This document shows, piece after piece, positions 27,024 to 38,400 of a DNA stretch of 64,000 nt. This DNA comes from JBGSKY01 sp041740995. GTDB taxonomy: Bacteria > Planctomycetota > Planctomycetia > Pirellulales > Pirellulaceae. The translations under genes and the position numbers were made by a program. The stretch is taken from positions 124,001-188,000 of the forward strand of contig JBGSKY010000274.1 in NCBI GenBank assembly GCA_041740995.1, given 5' to 3'. Positions within the stretch are counted from its first letter, which is position 1. Every line of letters starts with the position of its first letter. The notes below the pieces were generated by a model. It was not told the origin of the DNA and made no database searches. It worked only from the letters and a program-made list of their open reading frames with translations.

Positions 27024-28778
27024 TTACGCTAAATCGCGATCTTCAAACAACAATAGTCCCATCAGCGTCGCTAAGCCACAAAACAAGAGCGAGTAAATAA
27101 GAAGCCCCGCGATATAAACGCCTGGAATTGGTGTATTTGCATCGATCGCGCCGTTCATCGAGAACAAATCGAGGTTTGGTGTTAAGACCGCAATTAATTG
27201 TGCAACGAATTGCACGATAGGAAACGCGTCCTGTGATGAACTGACAATCGACGGCGTCAGGTGCCCAATCAGATAGATACTGAAGCAGACAGCGAAATTT
27301 GCTAGTTGTGGCAGACGCGTTGCAAGAGCGACGGCCAACGATGTTAGCGTTGTAACTTGAAAAAGCACCATGATGATGCCGGGCAAGGTTCGAAACATTT
27401 CGACATAACCTTGCTGCCAAAGCGGCATTTCTTGCGAGTTTTCCCGGGCGTCGTAGATCGGCTTGTAGCCGACTGCAAGCAACTCGATGGCGCCCAAAAT
27501 CAAAACCATCAGAACCAACACCCAAAGGATGCCAAGCAGCTTTCCGAAGATAAAAGATCGGCGTCGAATCGGTTTGGAAAGCAGGGTCAGTGCCGTCCGG
27601 CCTTCGATCTCATCGCTGACCGAACTACTTGCCGACCAAATTCCTTGGAACAGGCAAACAACCATAATCAGCGTAACACCGCAATCCTTTAGCAGCTTGA
27701 TATCTTCGCCGAGCGTATGAAAGGGAACAAAAACAAACGCTGCGATGCACAAGCCAGCGAAGATCATCAAAATTTTTGGTAGCGGCTGCGATATTTCGCT
27801 TTTTGAGGTAGCCATCGCAATGGCGGCTAAACGAGGAGCGGCTCCCCATTGCAAAAACCAGAAAGTGCCGAGTAAAAACGTACAGCCCGCTAGAACCAAA
27901 GCAGCAAACATTTCCGGCCTTTCCGCCGCAGTTTCGATCAAGAAGGTTATCTCCGCCGGATCAATCTCCATATTCTGCGCACGCAATTCCTCGCCCAATT
28001 GCGTTGGAATCGGTGGATTACCAGCGCTGCCACGGTTCCACTCCAAAGGCGTTCTTGCAATGATCCGGGTCGGCGCGTCAGCGTAATCGCCAGTACTACT
28101 GCTGATCACATTGAGCACAACGTTTCGGTCGCTCAGAATGGTAATCCGCCGAAGTGCCAACGGGTTGTACGACAGCTCCACTGGTAGAAATTCGCCAGCG
28201 TCTGAATCGACCGGAACGCCTGCCAACGTCACTGTTTTGTTGATTGTTCCGGTTGAAAACAAACGAGGCAAGCTGGTCAACATCGGGATCGGTTCTTCAA
28301 CCACAAAAGTGGCCGCAAAGGCCAAGCAAACGATTGTTAGCAGCGTTGCGAAGATTTGAAAACCGACGCCAATCTGCAGTGTTTCCGCAAATTCCGAAAG
28401 GAATCGCCGATTAGAGCAATACAGTATGCACCAGAGAATCACTGACATGATGCCCCAAATCGCGGGAAGGCTTAACCACCATTCGTCGGCGACCAACTGG
28501 CCGGTCAACCGCGACTGAAACAATGCTTTGAGCGGAAAAGAGATTCCGATCGTCAGTAACAGTCCGCCTACCGCACCGATCCAGAATGCGGCTCCGTTGC
28601 GGCGCCAACGGTCAAGCAATGGGACCATCGAAAAGGCGTAAATCAAAAAGCAGAGGATTGCCAACAAGATTAGTCCGCCCAGCACGCCGACGCCAAAAAT
28701 CCAAAAGGGCGTTAACCAGCGGGTCACCCACCATTCGCTGGCCGCGACGAGTGAAAAAGTGTTCGCTCCAATATTCAT
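27024..28778 (-). CDS. ABC-2 type transporter permease
   Basis: A 584-residue inner-membrane protein. Hydrophobic segments lie near 25-50, 65-82, 105-122, 140-165, then a soluble extracytoplasmic stretch (about 170-290), then TM segments at about 298-315, 340-360, 375-390, 420-445, 470-495, 500-520 and 555-577. The motif SSVSDEIEGRTALTLLSKPIRRRSFIFGKLLG is the coupling region of ABC-2 permeases (EkxxgTlelLlttPvsrxxillgK) involved in drug, polysaccharide or lipoprotein-related export. It is the first gene of a pair with the degenerate ABC protein 15 bp downstream. No intact ATPase gene is adjacent, so the energising ATPase must be elsewhere. The substrate is unknown. Confidence 0.85.
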   Translation of the reverse strand: MNIGANTFSLVAASEWWVTRWLTPFWIFGVGVLGGLILLAILCFLIYAFSMVPLLDRWRRNGAAFWIGAVGGLLLTIGISFPLKALFQSRLTGQLVADEWWLSLPAIWGIMSVILWCILYCSNRRFLSEFAETLQIGVGFQIFATLLTIVCLAFAATFVVEEPIPMLTSLPRLFSTGTINKTVTLAGVPVDSDAGEFLPVELSYNPLALRRITILSDRNVVLNVISSSTGDYADAPTRIIARTPLEWNRGSAGNPPIPTQLGEELRAQNMEIDPAEITFLIETAAERPEMFAALVLAGCTFLLGTFWFLQWGAAPRLAAIAMATSKSEISQPLPKILMIFAGLCIAAFVFVPFHTLGEDIKLLKDCGVTLIMVVCLFQGIWSASSSVSDEIEGRTALTLLSKPIRRRSFIFGKLLGILWVLVLMVLILGAIELLAVGYKPIYDARENSQEMPLWQQGYVEMFRTLPGIIMVLFQVTTLTSLAVALATRLPQLANFAVCFSIYLIGHLTPSIVSSSQDAFPIVQFVAQLIAVLTPNLDLFSMNGAIDANTPIPGVYIAGLLIYSLLFCGLATLMGLLLFEDRDLA

Positions 28779-28993
28779 GCTTGTTTGATTCGAAGAGGAT
28801 TTAGAAAGGTTTTATGCAGAAGTTTCACGGAACGTCGACGGACAAGTCTAGTGCAGCACATTCGCGGACAATCGATTTAACGGACTGGCATTATTGTACA
28901 GCGGCCCGGTTGCGTCGAGCCGAGAGAGAACCGCTTAGGCTACGAAGACCGAGACTTTTAGGTTCGGACCGACCACATTGGGCGTCAAGAGAA

Positions 28994-30304
28994 CTACTCT
29001 GCCAGTCGGATGCCAGTGAATTGCCATCGCGTGTCGGTCGGAAAAAAATTCCGGTAGGTCGCACGAACGTGATTACCGCTGGTAGCGACCGATCCACCAC
29101 GCAAGACATACTGGTTGCACATGAACTTACCATTGTATTCGCCGACCGCGCCCGGGGCGGGACTGAATCCGGGGTACGCCGCATAAGAGCTGCTCGACCA
29201 CTGCCATAAATTACCCATCAGCGAACTCACCGATGCTTCGGCGCGAGGATGGATCGCAAGACCTTCGGCGATCAACCAATCGCAAAAATTTGTACCTTCC
29301 GCTGACCGTTCGCAGCAGGCAATTTCCCATTCAAATTCGGTTGGAAGACGTTTACCGGCCCACCGCGCAAAAGCATCCGCTTCAAAATACGAGACATGGC
29401 TGACGGGACGATCAGGCTGTAAGACCTGCATCCCTGCCAGCGTAAACTCTCTCCACTGTCCGTCGGATTGCTGCCAGTAGATCGGCGTTTGTCGATTGGC
29501 ACGTTGAACAATGTCCCAGCCCTGAGCGAGCCACAAACGACTATCGCGGTAACCGTCGTCTAGAACAAATTCAAGGAATTCGCGATTGGTGACCAACCGC
29601 TTGGCAATTCGGTAGCCATTGGAAAAAACTCGTTGGGCTGGCCTCTCATTGTCAAAACAAAAACTTGTTTCAGCAACCTTCTCGCTCGGCACGCCGACTG
29701 AGTAGACCCCTTCACTGAACTCATACCAGTTGCTTGGATTCGTTAGTGAATATTCCGTTGGATCAGTATCAAAGGTCTCGGAAGTCAGCTCAAAAAGATC
29801 GTCGCGGAAGATTGGCTTTAACGGATTGATTGAAAACGCATGCTTTATGTCAGTCAGCATCAGTTCCTGATGTTGCTGTTCGTGATTGATCCCCAAAACG
29901 ATCAATGCGACCAAATCAGGTGATAAGTTGCCGACATTTTCCAATAAGTCATACATTGCATCGTCAACTTCGTCGCGATAGCCATAGACCTCTGCCACGG
30001 TTGGTCGGCTGAGCAGCCCTCGCTGGTCGCGTGGAAATTGGTCGCCGACCGCGTTGTAGTAAGAATTAAAGAGATAACGAAAAGAGTTTGCGTTTTCAGA
30101 GGTGGTCGAAAGGTTCGCAAGGACAAAAGTCTGAAAAAACCAAGTCGTATGTGCCAAGTGCCATCGCGTCGGGCTTGCATCTGGCATTGATTGGATGCAG
30201 CAATCCTCCGGCGTCAACGATTGGCAGAGCCTGTTGGTCATCTGTCGGACCGACCGATATGCCAGGGCTAATTCGGTTTTTGTAATTAGAAAATCAACGG
30301 GCAT
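28994..30304 (-). CDS. egtB: EgtB-type ergothioneine sulfoxide synthase
   Basis: A non-haem iron enzyme joining hercynine to a cysteine-containing thiol with O2 in ergothioneine synthesis. It has 436 residues from ATG 30304, 11 bp inside the end of egtD; longer readings into egtD are unsupported. The N-terminal DinB-like domain carries the iron ligands: a His in SPTRWHLAHTTWFF (H49/H52) and H141 and H145 in GINHEQQHQELML. The C-terminal formylglycine-generating-enzyme-like domain shows EGVYSVG, NGYRIAKRLVTNREFLEF, DGYRDSRLWLAQGW and LPTEFEWEIA, ending with VLRGGSVAT, RATYRNFFP and GIRLAE. Whether it uses gamma-glutamylcysteine or cysteine cannot be decided here. The overlap with egtD implies one operon. 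Confidence 0.92.
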   Translation of the reverse strand: MPVDFLITKTELALAYRSVRQMTNRLCQSLTPEDCCIQSMPDASPTRWHLAHTTWFFQTFVLANLSTTSENANSFRYLFNSYYNAVGDQFPRDQRGLLSRPTVAEVYGYRDEVDDAMYDLLENVGNLSPDLVALIVLGINHEQQHQELMLTDIKHAFSINPLKPIFRDDLFELTSETFDTDPTEYSLTNPSNWYEFSEGVYSVGVPSEKVAETSFCFDNERPAQRVFSNGYRIAKRLVTNREFLEFVLDDGYRDSRLWLAQGWDIVQRANRQTPIYWQQSDGQWREFTLAGMQVLQPDRPVSHVSYFEADAFARWAGKRLPTEFEWEIACCERSAEGTNFCDWLIAEGLAIHPRAEASVSSLMGNLWQWSSSSYAAYPGFSPAPGAVGEYNGKFMCNQYVLRGGSVATSGNHVRATYRNFFPTDTRWQFTGIRLAE

Positions 30305-31268
30305 GACAATAGAAAATGGCAAAGTATTGTTGAGCATCGGTCCAGACTTGCTGGACCTCGAACCGCGACTTGTGCGCCAGGTTCGAGAATCCGTCGATCG
30401 TATACTTGTGAGAATATTCTGTGCAGATCGTATCTCCTGGATTGAAAAAGAACTGAAAGTCGCCGCACGAAACCGCTTGACGAATTTGGCTGACAAGTTG
30501 CATCTCGACTCGATGTTCATTTGAGCTATAGATCGCTCGATGCGAGAAAGCCGACTCGTCGAAATCTGCGCCCAATTCGCGATTAATTCTCGAAAGTAGG
30601 TTGAGGTTGAACGCTGCGGTCACCTGCTCTGGATCGTCGTAGGCCGCCTTCAAGACATCAACATCCTTCTGCAAATCGACGCCTATCACCAGACCACCCT
30701 CAGGACCGACCCATTGCCTAACGCTACGCAGCAATGTTAACGATTGCTCGGGGGTGAAATTCCCGATCGTCGAACCGGGGAAATACGCGACGCGCCGTTT
30801 ATGCGGTGGCAAGAAGTCGTCCCAGGCTACGTCAATTGGCCGAGAAAAATCCGCTACCAGGGGCAGGATCGCTAAGTCCGGGTAGTCTTGTTCCAGCCGA
30901 GCAACCACGCTGTCCAAATATTCGCCTGAAATTTCGATTGGAACGTATGCCGCTAAATCCCCAACGCAGTCAATTAGCTTACGTGTCTTTTCGCTTGATC
31001 CGCTTCCAAGTTCGAGCAAGGCTGAATTTCGACCAATGCAACCAGCGATTTCCGATGCGTAGTCGTCGAGCAATGCGATTTCCGTTCGCGTCGGATAGTA
31101 GGCATCCAAGCGGCAAATTTGGTCGAACAATTGCGAGCCGCGTTGGTCGTAAAAGTATTTGCAAGGCAAAGTGCGACATTTCCGAGAGAGCCCGGAGATG
31201 ACATCTAAGTAAAATTGATTTTCTGCGTCGGCTGTTAAAACAGAGTTGAGCATCGCCACGACATTCAC
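30294..31268 (-). CDS. egtD: L-histidine N-alpha-methyltransferase
   Basis: Transfers three methyl groups from S-adenosylmethionine to histidine, giving hercynine, the first step of ergothioneine synthesis. It has 324 residues, the usual ~320. Motifs: SRKCRTLPCKYFYDQRGSQL, LDAYYPTRTEIALL, the SAM-binding LLELGSGSSEKTRKL, YVPIEISGEYL, AYFPGSTIGNFTPEQS, LVIGVDLQKDVDVLKAAYDD and NLLSRINRELGADFD, all typical of EgtD. Near the C-terminus, TICTEYSHKYTIDGF matches the histidine-binding region. It is the first gene of the egtD-egtB pair, with 11 bp overlap. No egtA or egtC is seen, so this is the minimal two-gene arrangement. Confidence 0.95.
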   Translation of the reverse strand: MNVVAMLNSVLTADAENQFYLDVISGLSRKCRTLPCKYFYDQRGSQLFDQICRLDAYYPTRTEIALLDDYASEIAGCIGRNSALLELGSGSSEKTRKLIDCVGDLAAYVPIEISGEYLDSVVARLEQDYPDLAILPLVADFSRPIDVAWDDFLPPHKRRVAYFPGSTIGNFTPEQSLTLLRSVRQWVGPEGGLVIGVDLQKDVDVLKAAYDDPEQVTAAFNLNLLSRINRELGADFDESAFSHRAIYSSNEHRVEMQLVSQIRQAVSCGDFQFFFNPGDTICTEYSHKYTIDGFSNLAHKSRFEVQQVWTDAQQYFAIFYCHAR

Positions 31269-31483
31269 TTTCCTGAATAAATTGGCCGGTCTCTCTTTGC
31301 ACGTCTCGGGTCACCAATGTGAAACTGCTGACGGCCAGTTCCAGCATTATCGATACCGGTCAATTAGAAACGAGAGACGGGGCCGGAGTATTGCCTTCGG
31401 TTTGCACAAACCCAAATTACGTTATGCGTCGAAATAAAGCCTGGATACAATCTTTAATCTGATCAGATTGACAAAATTAGCAG

Positions 31484-32023
31484 TTAGCTTGGTTGCTGCA
31501 CTTGCCACATCTCAGCGGTTAGATTCCACCGCAAATCATTCCCGCTATTTGTCAGTTCGTAGTGTCGCGGAATTTCTAGTACAAGTTTCGCAGTCAGCCG
31601 CTCGCCGAAAAGCAGAGCTTGCAGATGATTTGCAGAGCAATTGTCCCAAATCAAATGACCGGCTTCCCAGCGGGTGACGTGGCCTCGGTTTTCTGACAAT
31701 TCGCCCTCGAAATCCAAATAGATCAATCGATGATCGGCCAGCCGTTTGACTTGGATGACTTCGCCTTCTAAAGGCAAACGAAGTACTTCCCAGGTCAAAA
31801 CCGCTTCACCGCACTCCAGATCGTTGCGCGGCGGTGGTTGCAAGAGCAAGTCGAAATGGCTGACTCGGGCCAAGAGAGGATTTTGAACCTGTACCACTTC
31901 GCTAGACTCCCGACCGCCGGTTTGTCCCAGCAGCGATTCTCCTTCGGAACCCGGGCTTTGCGTTGGCGGTACCGAATGCCAAAGGATGGCAAATCGACAC
32001 TCATTGCGTTGGTTGGCGATCAT
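31484..32023 (-). CDS. LigD 3'-phosphoesterase-like (DNA polymerase ligase-like) protein
   Basis: About 179 residues from ATG 32023; a longer reading to 32131 adds a basic stretch without recognisable content. The fold resembles the phosphoesterase domain of bacterial LigD: RFAILWHSVPP, the pair SHFDLLLQ (His-x-Asp, where LigD has HxDLRLE), LTWEVLRLPLEG, and RLADHRLIYLDFEGELSENR followed by GHVTRWEAG, matching LigD's DHPLEYxxFEGxIPxGxYGxGxVxxWDxG. In LigD this domain resects 3' ends in non-homologous end joining with Ku. No Ku, ligase or primase gene is here, so it stands alone. It shares strand with egtD 215 bp away but no functional link is evident. Confidence 0.65.
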   Translation of the reverse strand: MIANQRNECRFAILWHSVPPTQSPGSEGESLLGQTGGRESSEVVQVQNPLLARVSHFDLLLQPPPRNDLECGEAVLTWEVLRLPLEGEVIQVKRLADHRLIYLDFEGELSENRGHVTRWEAGHLIWDNCSANHLQALLFGERLTAKLVLEIPRHYELTNSGNDLRWNLTAEMWQVQQPS

Positions 32024-32404
32024 GAAATGACTTTCAAGTGGTTCTCGACGGTAAGTTCTTGAGATCAAATGGGCCTTAGCGGCGAAAAAGTTCTCTTTGT
32101 GATGGAACTTCCGGATGTACCGGTCGTCCAAGTGCCAAGGTCTGTAAATAACCCGAGGTCGGAAGTTTGCAGTCCGTAGGAACCAAATTATACTCGAACG
32201 CTAATTGCTGCCTGGAAAACCCGTATTTTGATTTTTGGGTTTTAAGGCCGCCTTTATGTGTTCGCCATCCGCTCCGGACGGTTTTTGAGTGCAATTTGAA
32301 CCAGTAAAAAGCAACGGCCCTTTAAAAGTCTTTGGAATCATTGGTTTCAGTTTTGCTCTCATTCGCCTGTCAATGGCTCATTTTACGCTGTTAGAGAATC
32401 GGTA
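32024..32404. other. Upstream region of the giant protein gene, no gene seen
   Basis: About 380 bases between the divergent LigD-like and giant-protein genes. An inverted repeat AAAACCC (32217-32223) / GGGTTTT (32237-32243) is followed directly by a short AAGGC-c-GCCTT dyad (32244-32254). These could be a leader hairpin or regulatory dyad for the giant gene. No coding sequence is convincing and no promoter was assigned. Confidence 0.4.
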
Positions 32405-35400
32405 ATGACCAACCGCAAGTCGCGCAACCTGTCCAGCTTTCCTTCGTTCGATCGCTCCGATGCGAGAAGCAGCAAGCGAAAGGCGCTATCGCAATTGCGA
32501 CAGTCGCTGTTTGAAGGCTTGGAGCAACGTCAGATGTTGGCGGTTGGACCGCAACTGATCGGCGTTCAACCCAATAATAGTGACCTAATCGAAAATGGCG
32601 TGGTTCGGAATGTTGCTCCGCGAGAGTTGACGTTTCGTTTTGATGACGCTCAGGTGATCGATCCGTCAACTGTGTCAGGCATTCGAATCTCAAGAGCCGG
32701 CGGAGATGGTTCGTTTGTCGTCAATTCGGCCGTTACCGACTTTGGGACCTCGGGAGATGCGGCTGTTCAATTGACAGCCAAGGTTTCAGGTCAAAGCCTC
32801 GTCGTTCGGACAGCGCGATCAGATTTGGGTGCCGCAGGCGTGCCATTATTTGGCGTCAGCGGAACAACGCTGACGATCACATTGAACTCCAATTCGGCCT
32901 CAAGTATTACGGTTCAGCAGCTTATTAATGCGATTAATGCATCGCCGATTGCCTCGGGATTGGTCAGTGCGAAACTTTCTGGTGGATTTGGGAGTGCCGC
33001 AATTGATAGTCGCAATGCTGTGGCTGCATCGCCAATTAATCTCAGCCAAAACAGCGACATCGTACTGACTCCTGGTGCGATTCAGGTCGGATTGGCTCCA
33101 AACGATAACGAAGTGACGTACCGATTTGCCGAAGAGCTGCCGGACGACTTGTATCGTATCGAAGTCTTCGGATTTGACGACGCACCGCGTGGCGTGGTTG
33201 GTTTGCGGAATGTCGGTACGCGAGATTTGTTTGTTCCTTCGCAGCCAGGGACTCGTCAGGAAACGATCGATTTTCGATTGGATTTAGGCACAAAAATCAC
33301 AGGCGTCGTGCCACAACCGGTGGTCCGAACAGGCAGTGGAACGCTTTCTCAGCTTCGCGATACGATCGTGGTTTACTTCGATGGCGATTCGCAATTCGTC
33401 GGTAGCACCGCTGCAGGAGTTCCATTTGCAATCAGTGTCGAGAACCCGTCTTACTACCAACTGATTTACACTTCGGATTCGGTTCGCAATACCGACGATG
33501 TGGTGTTTAAGCCGACGTCGGTCAAGTACAACGCGATTGCCAATACGGCAACATTGAAGTTCGAAAAAGACATCAATAATTTACCAGGCAGCCTGCCGAA
33601 TGCTTCATTTCGCTTACGAGTGGGCACCAGGGAAACATTGCCAAGCGCGGTCAATCCAATCTCGCCGGTGCGCAGTTCGGGGACCGCGAGCATCGTTACC
33701 GATTTCAACTCCAATGGCGCAGTGCGGTTGCGAATCAGCTCTCAGCTTCCTGGCGAAGGAGTTACGCAACCCAATCTGCTGATTACCAAGCAAACCAGTT
33801 CGACTCCGGTCGTGATTAGCGTTTCAGGTGTGAGAGTAACGGCATCGTTGAATCCAACTGCTACTGCCAATGACTTGATTCTTGCGATTCGAGGCAATGC
33901 GGCGGCCAGCAATCTGATTGCCTTGGCGTTAGATTCGGGCAGCGTCAGTACTGTCATCGGAAGCCTGTATATTAACTATGGTCCGCTTCAGACGGTCGGT
34001 CTGGGCGATACATTTACTACGGCCAGCGATTTGGGGCTGATTGGCTCGAGCACCGTAGGCCAGACCAGCTTGTACATTGGATCTTCGATAGAGCCTACGT
34101 CTTACAGCTTTAATTTGCCAGGTGCTAGCGACGATCTAGGGCATCGCGACCTGGGGAACAATTTCGAAAATCACGTCAATCAAGCGTTCGGACTTAACGG
34201 CGCCGACAATGTCACCGGCGTGACCACGATCAGCTATAACTTTCAGCGCATCTACGGTTCGGATTCGAGCGGACAGCTCACCAATTCGATCACGGAAAAT
34301 CAACGGCAGCGCATTCGTGAAGCGATTTCTTTGTGGGCAAATTATCTTGGTGTGCAATTTGTCGAGACGGCAAATCGTGGTATCACTTTCGCAACCGGTG
34401 CACTTTCGGCGGTAACTGGGGCAGGTGCGCGAACTGAAGGAGCTTTGAATTTTGGCGTTCGCATCGATCCGACTTTCAACAACAGTTTGCTTGTCATGCA
34501 AGCTTCTCGGAATTGGAAAGATAAGTATGGCGAAGACTATTTCCGTCATGCGATGGCAGCGATTGGTGAGTTGCTTGGCCTAACACATGCGGGTGATTTG
34601 CCGCCTTCGGTTTTGATGAGCTTGAATGCACCGTTTTTGGACGGTGATACGACTACAACGGCCCGAAATTCGGAGCCGATTTTCCCAAGTCCGCAAGACA
34701 TCGTGCACGGTCAATTTGTACATCGTCCAGACAGCAATGATGTCGATTTGTACAAGTTTAATGTCGATTTCGGGCCTAATGGTGAAAGTCGCGTTGGTTT
34801 GCTGACGGCAGAAACTTTTGCAGAGCGACTAACGAATTCGAGCTCGCTTGATACCTATTTGCAACTCTACAAAGAGCGTCAAGCGACGGCGACCAGTAAC
34901 TTCAATACTGGTGAAAACTTCCAACTGAAGTTCACGGCCGTACAGCCCGGAAAGCTCGGCAACAACCTTCAAATCTTTGTAACCACTTCGTCGCGTTCAT
35001 CCGGTGGCGTATTGATCAGTGTTGGCGATAATTCGATCACTTTGGACCTGAACTCAAGAGCAGGTCTTGTGTCCACTGGTCGCGATGTTATCAGTGCGAT
35101 TCGCGCCAATTTGCTCGCCAGCAGGTTAGTTACGGTTGATCTGGTTGCAGGTTCGGTGCTGACAACGGTCGGTGATCGTGCGATTACCTATTCGCCAATT
35201 ACGCTTCGCGGCGGCGACGTTGAGCTTATTGCTCAGAACGATGATTACTTCAGCGAAGACTCTTTGATTCGTGCTTCACTGTCTTCTGGTGTCTACTACC
35301 TGGGAGTCAGCGCATCAGGAAACGACAGTTACAATCCAACTATTTCTGGCACTGGTTTCGGCGGTCGTACCCAGGGAAATTATGCGATCCGCTTGAACTT

Positions 35401-38400
35401 CCGCGCGCAAGTTGATGCCAATGATGCGATCCGCGATATAGCTACTGGATTTGTTGGCGATACTGCCGTTACATTCGACGGTGATTCAGACGGACAACCT
35501 GGCGGTGTATACAACTTCTGGTTTGAAACACGTCCCCTTGATCGTGCGCTTTCAGCCAATGGTGGCGGCAACACACCAGGCTTGGAAGGGAAGATCATCA
35601 CGATCACCAATAGCAATGGCCAGGTCGCAAGATTTGAGTTCTCGGCAGACGCAATTGTCGGAAGCAATAACACAAGGATTAGTTATGCAAATAACCCGTC
35701 TCCGTCTGCTTTGATCACCGCAATCGTCAATGCAATTAATTCTCGAACCGGTTTTGGTGTAACTGCGACGCAGTCTGTTCCAACTTCGAAGACGTTGGTG
35801 TTGAAGGGCGAACGCTCGATCAGCTTAAGCACTGGTCTTACGGTTTTGGACATTCAAGGTAAGACGATATTCGTTGACAAATCGGCGGCCACTGCTGCTG
35901 ACGGATCTCTGACGCGTCCATTCAACAACCTCGCAGGTGCTGGAGTCAATGCGTTTGCTGCGACCTTACCTGGCGACATCGTTCGCGTTGTCGGCAATGG
36001 TGGCAACGATGGATTGATCGAAACGGTTGGCGATAATTTTGCCTATGAAATCGGATTTGGTTTGTTGCCCAATACCGTTCTTAGCGACGGCGCGACATTG
36101 GACGTTCCGAAGGGTACGATCTTAATGGTCGATCCCGGCGCTATTTTCAAGATGCGCCGCAGCCGAATTGGTGTTGGCAGTACGAATCTTGGGATTGATC
36201 GCAGCAACGGCGCCATCCAAGTGCTTGGAACGCCAGTCCTGACCGATGCGCAAGGAAATGCGATTCGACAAGCCAACGGCACGTTTGCGAAAGGCGATGT
36301 CTATTTCACTTCATGGCTCGATCAGAGCATCGGCTTAGATACGTTTGGTCCAAACACAACTCCCGGTCCTTCGGACTGGGGTGGTATCGCCATTCGTCGC
36401 GATGTTGATGATGCGGCAGGTCGAAGCAACCCAGAAGATGAAGGCATCTTTATCAACTACGTCAATCACGCCGACATTCGATATGGTGGTGGCGGCAATA
36501 TTGTCATCGACGGCGTTCAGCAAGTTGTCAATGCGATACAAATCGTCGATGTTCGACCAACGATTACCAATAATCAGCTTAGCTTTAATTCGGATTCGGC
36601 AATGAGCGCTGCGCCGAACAGTTTCGAAGAGACACGATTCACCGAAGCTCGTTACCAGAACAAAGGGTTGTTCACACCGGATTACGATCGAGTCGGTCCA
36701 GACATTCACGGCAATCGATTGGTGAACAATTCGGTCAATGGATTATTTGTTCGAGTCGTAACACCGGCAGGCGGAACAACGAGGACGCTGACTGTTCCAG
36801 GAAGATTTGATGACATCGATATTGTTCACGTGATCACGCAAAATTTGCTGATCGAGAGCACTCCAGGCGGCTTGTTGGTCGACCAATTTGTTCCAGATGT
36901 TTCGCTGGCTAGCGGATTTGCGACTTCTGGCGGAACGTTGGGGGGAGGAAATTACAACTATCGGATTACTTTCGTGGACCGCAATGGCTACGAGACCATT
37001 TCTTCGGCCGCCCTCCCCTTGGTCAATATCTCCGGCGGGAATAACGCGGTTAGCATTGGAGGCCTGCCGGCTGTAACGACTGAGTACAAGACTCGTCGAA
37101 TCTATCGCAGTTCCAATGGCGGTGTCGGACCGTACTCGTTGATTGGTGAATTGGACGGCACAAGTAGCGAATTCCTCGATCGTGGAACAAACTTGGGCGG
37201 AACACTCGAAACCAGCCGAATCGGTGCGACTGCAGTGACACGTCCTCGTTTGGACGCGTCATTGATCATTGATCCAGGTACTGTTGTTAAGCTGGCCGGT
37301 GCACGAATTGAAATTGGGCATGACGCGTTGTTGTTAGCCGAAGGTACGGCGGATCTGCCAATTGTATTTACCAGTCGCTCGGATGACCGTTTCGGTGCCG
37401 GTGGAACGTTCGATACGACCAACAATGGTAGTGCTACCGCGCCACAGGCTGGCGAATACGGCGGCATTTATGCTTCGCCAACTTCTTTCGTTTCACTGGA
37501 TTATGTAACGCTGGCCTTTGGTGGCGGCGTTACGCCGGTGGAAGGTAGCTTCCGGGCGTTCAACGTTCTAGAGTTACAACAAGCTACCGGTCGGGTAACC
37601 AACAGCACGTTTGAAACCAATGCCAATGGCGTCGGTGGTCAAGGAAACGACGAGCGAAACGGGCGTTTGACGAATCTTCCAGCGACTTTGCTGGCGCGGG
37701 GAACTCAGCCGATTCTGATTGCGAACTCTTTCATCGATAACCTCGGTGACGCGATTACGTTGGATGCAAATTCGTTTGGTAGTGAGTTACAAGGCGACAC
37801 TGGGCGACAATCTGGCGCGATCGATCGCTTCGGTAGCTACGATGAAAACCGAGGTCCGCTTTTGCGAGAGAATCGATTCTCAAACAATCAGATCAACGGT
37901 TTAGTGATTCGCGGCGACAACCGTAGCCAAAATGCGTCACAGTTTGGTGGGTACACTGTTCCTGCGACTGGCGTAGTGCTTTCCATTGAAGAACTGCCAA
38001 GCGACGAGTTGATCGTTGAGTCCGTTTGGGATGATACCGACATCGTGCATGTTTTGCGCGAAGGAATTTTTATCAACAACGATTCGCACGGTGGCGGACT
38101 GCGGTTGCAAAGTGCACCCAATCAATCTTTGGTCGTAAAACTTGATGGCCCAGGTTCGAATTTTGATCCGCTTCGTGGCGCTGGTATTACTGCAACCGGA
38201 GATCTAACAAGCATCAGCGATCGCATCGGCGGTACGTTACATCTGCTAGGGCAACCCGGTTTCCCGGTGATCATTACTTCGTTGAAAGATGACACGGTCG
38301 GTGCGGGCTTGAAGCCCGATGGTCGACCACAGTCGGACACCAACAACGACGGGATTGCAAGCACGCCTCAACCGGGTGACTACCGCGGCATTTTGCTTGA

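Noticed and set aside
30305..30520. An N-terminal extension of egtB up to 30520
   Set aside because: It would overlap egtD by more than 200 bases and its translation is Arg/Ser-rich frame-shadow sequence without EgtB similarity.
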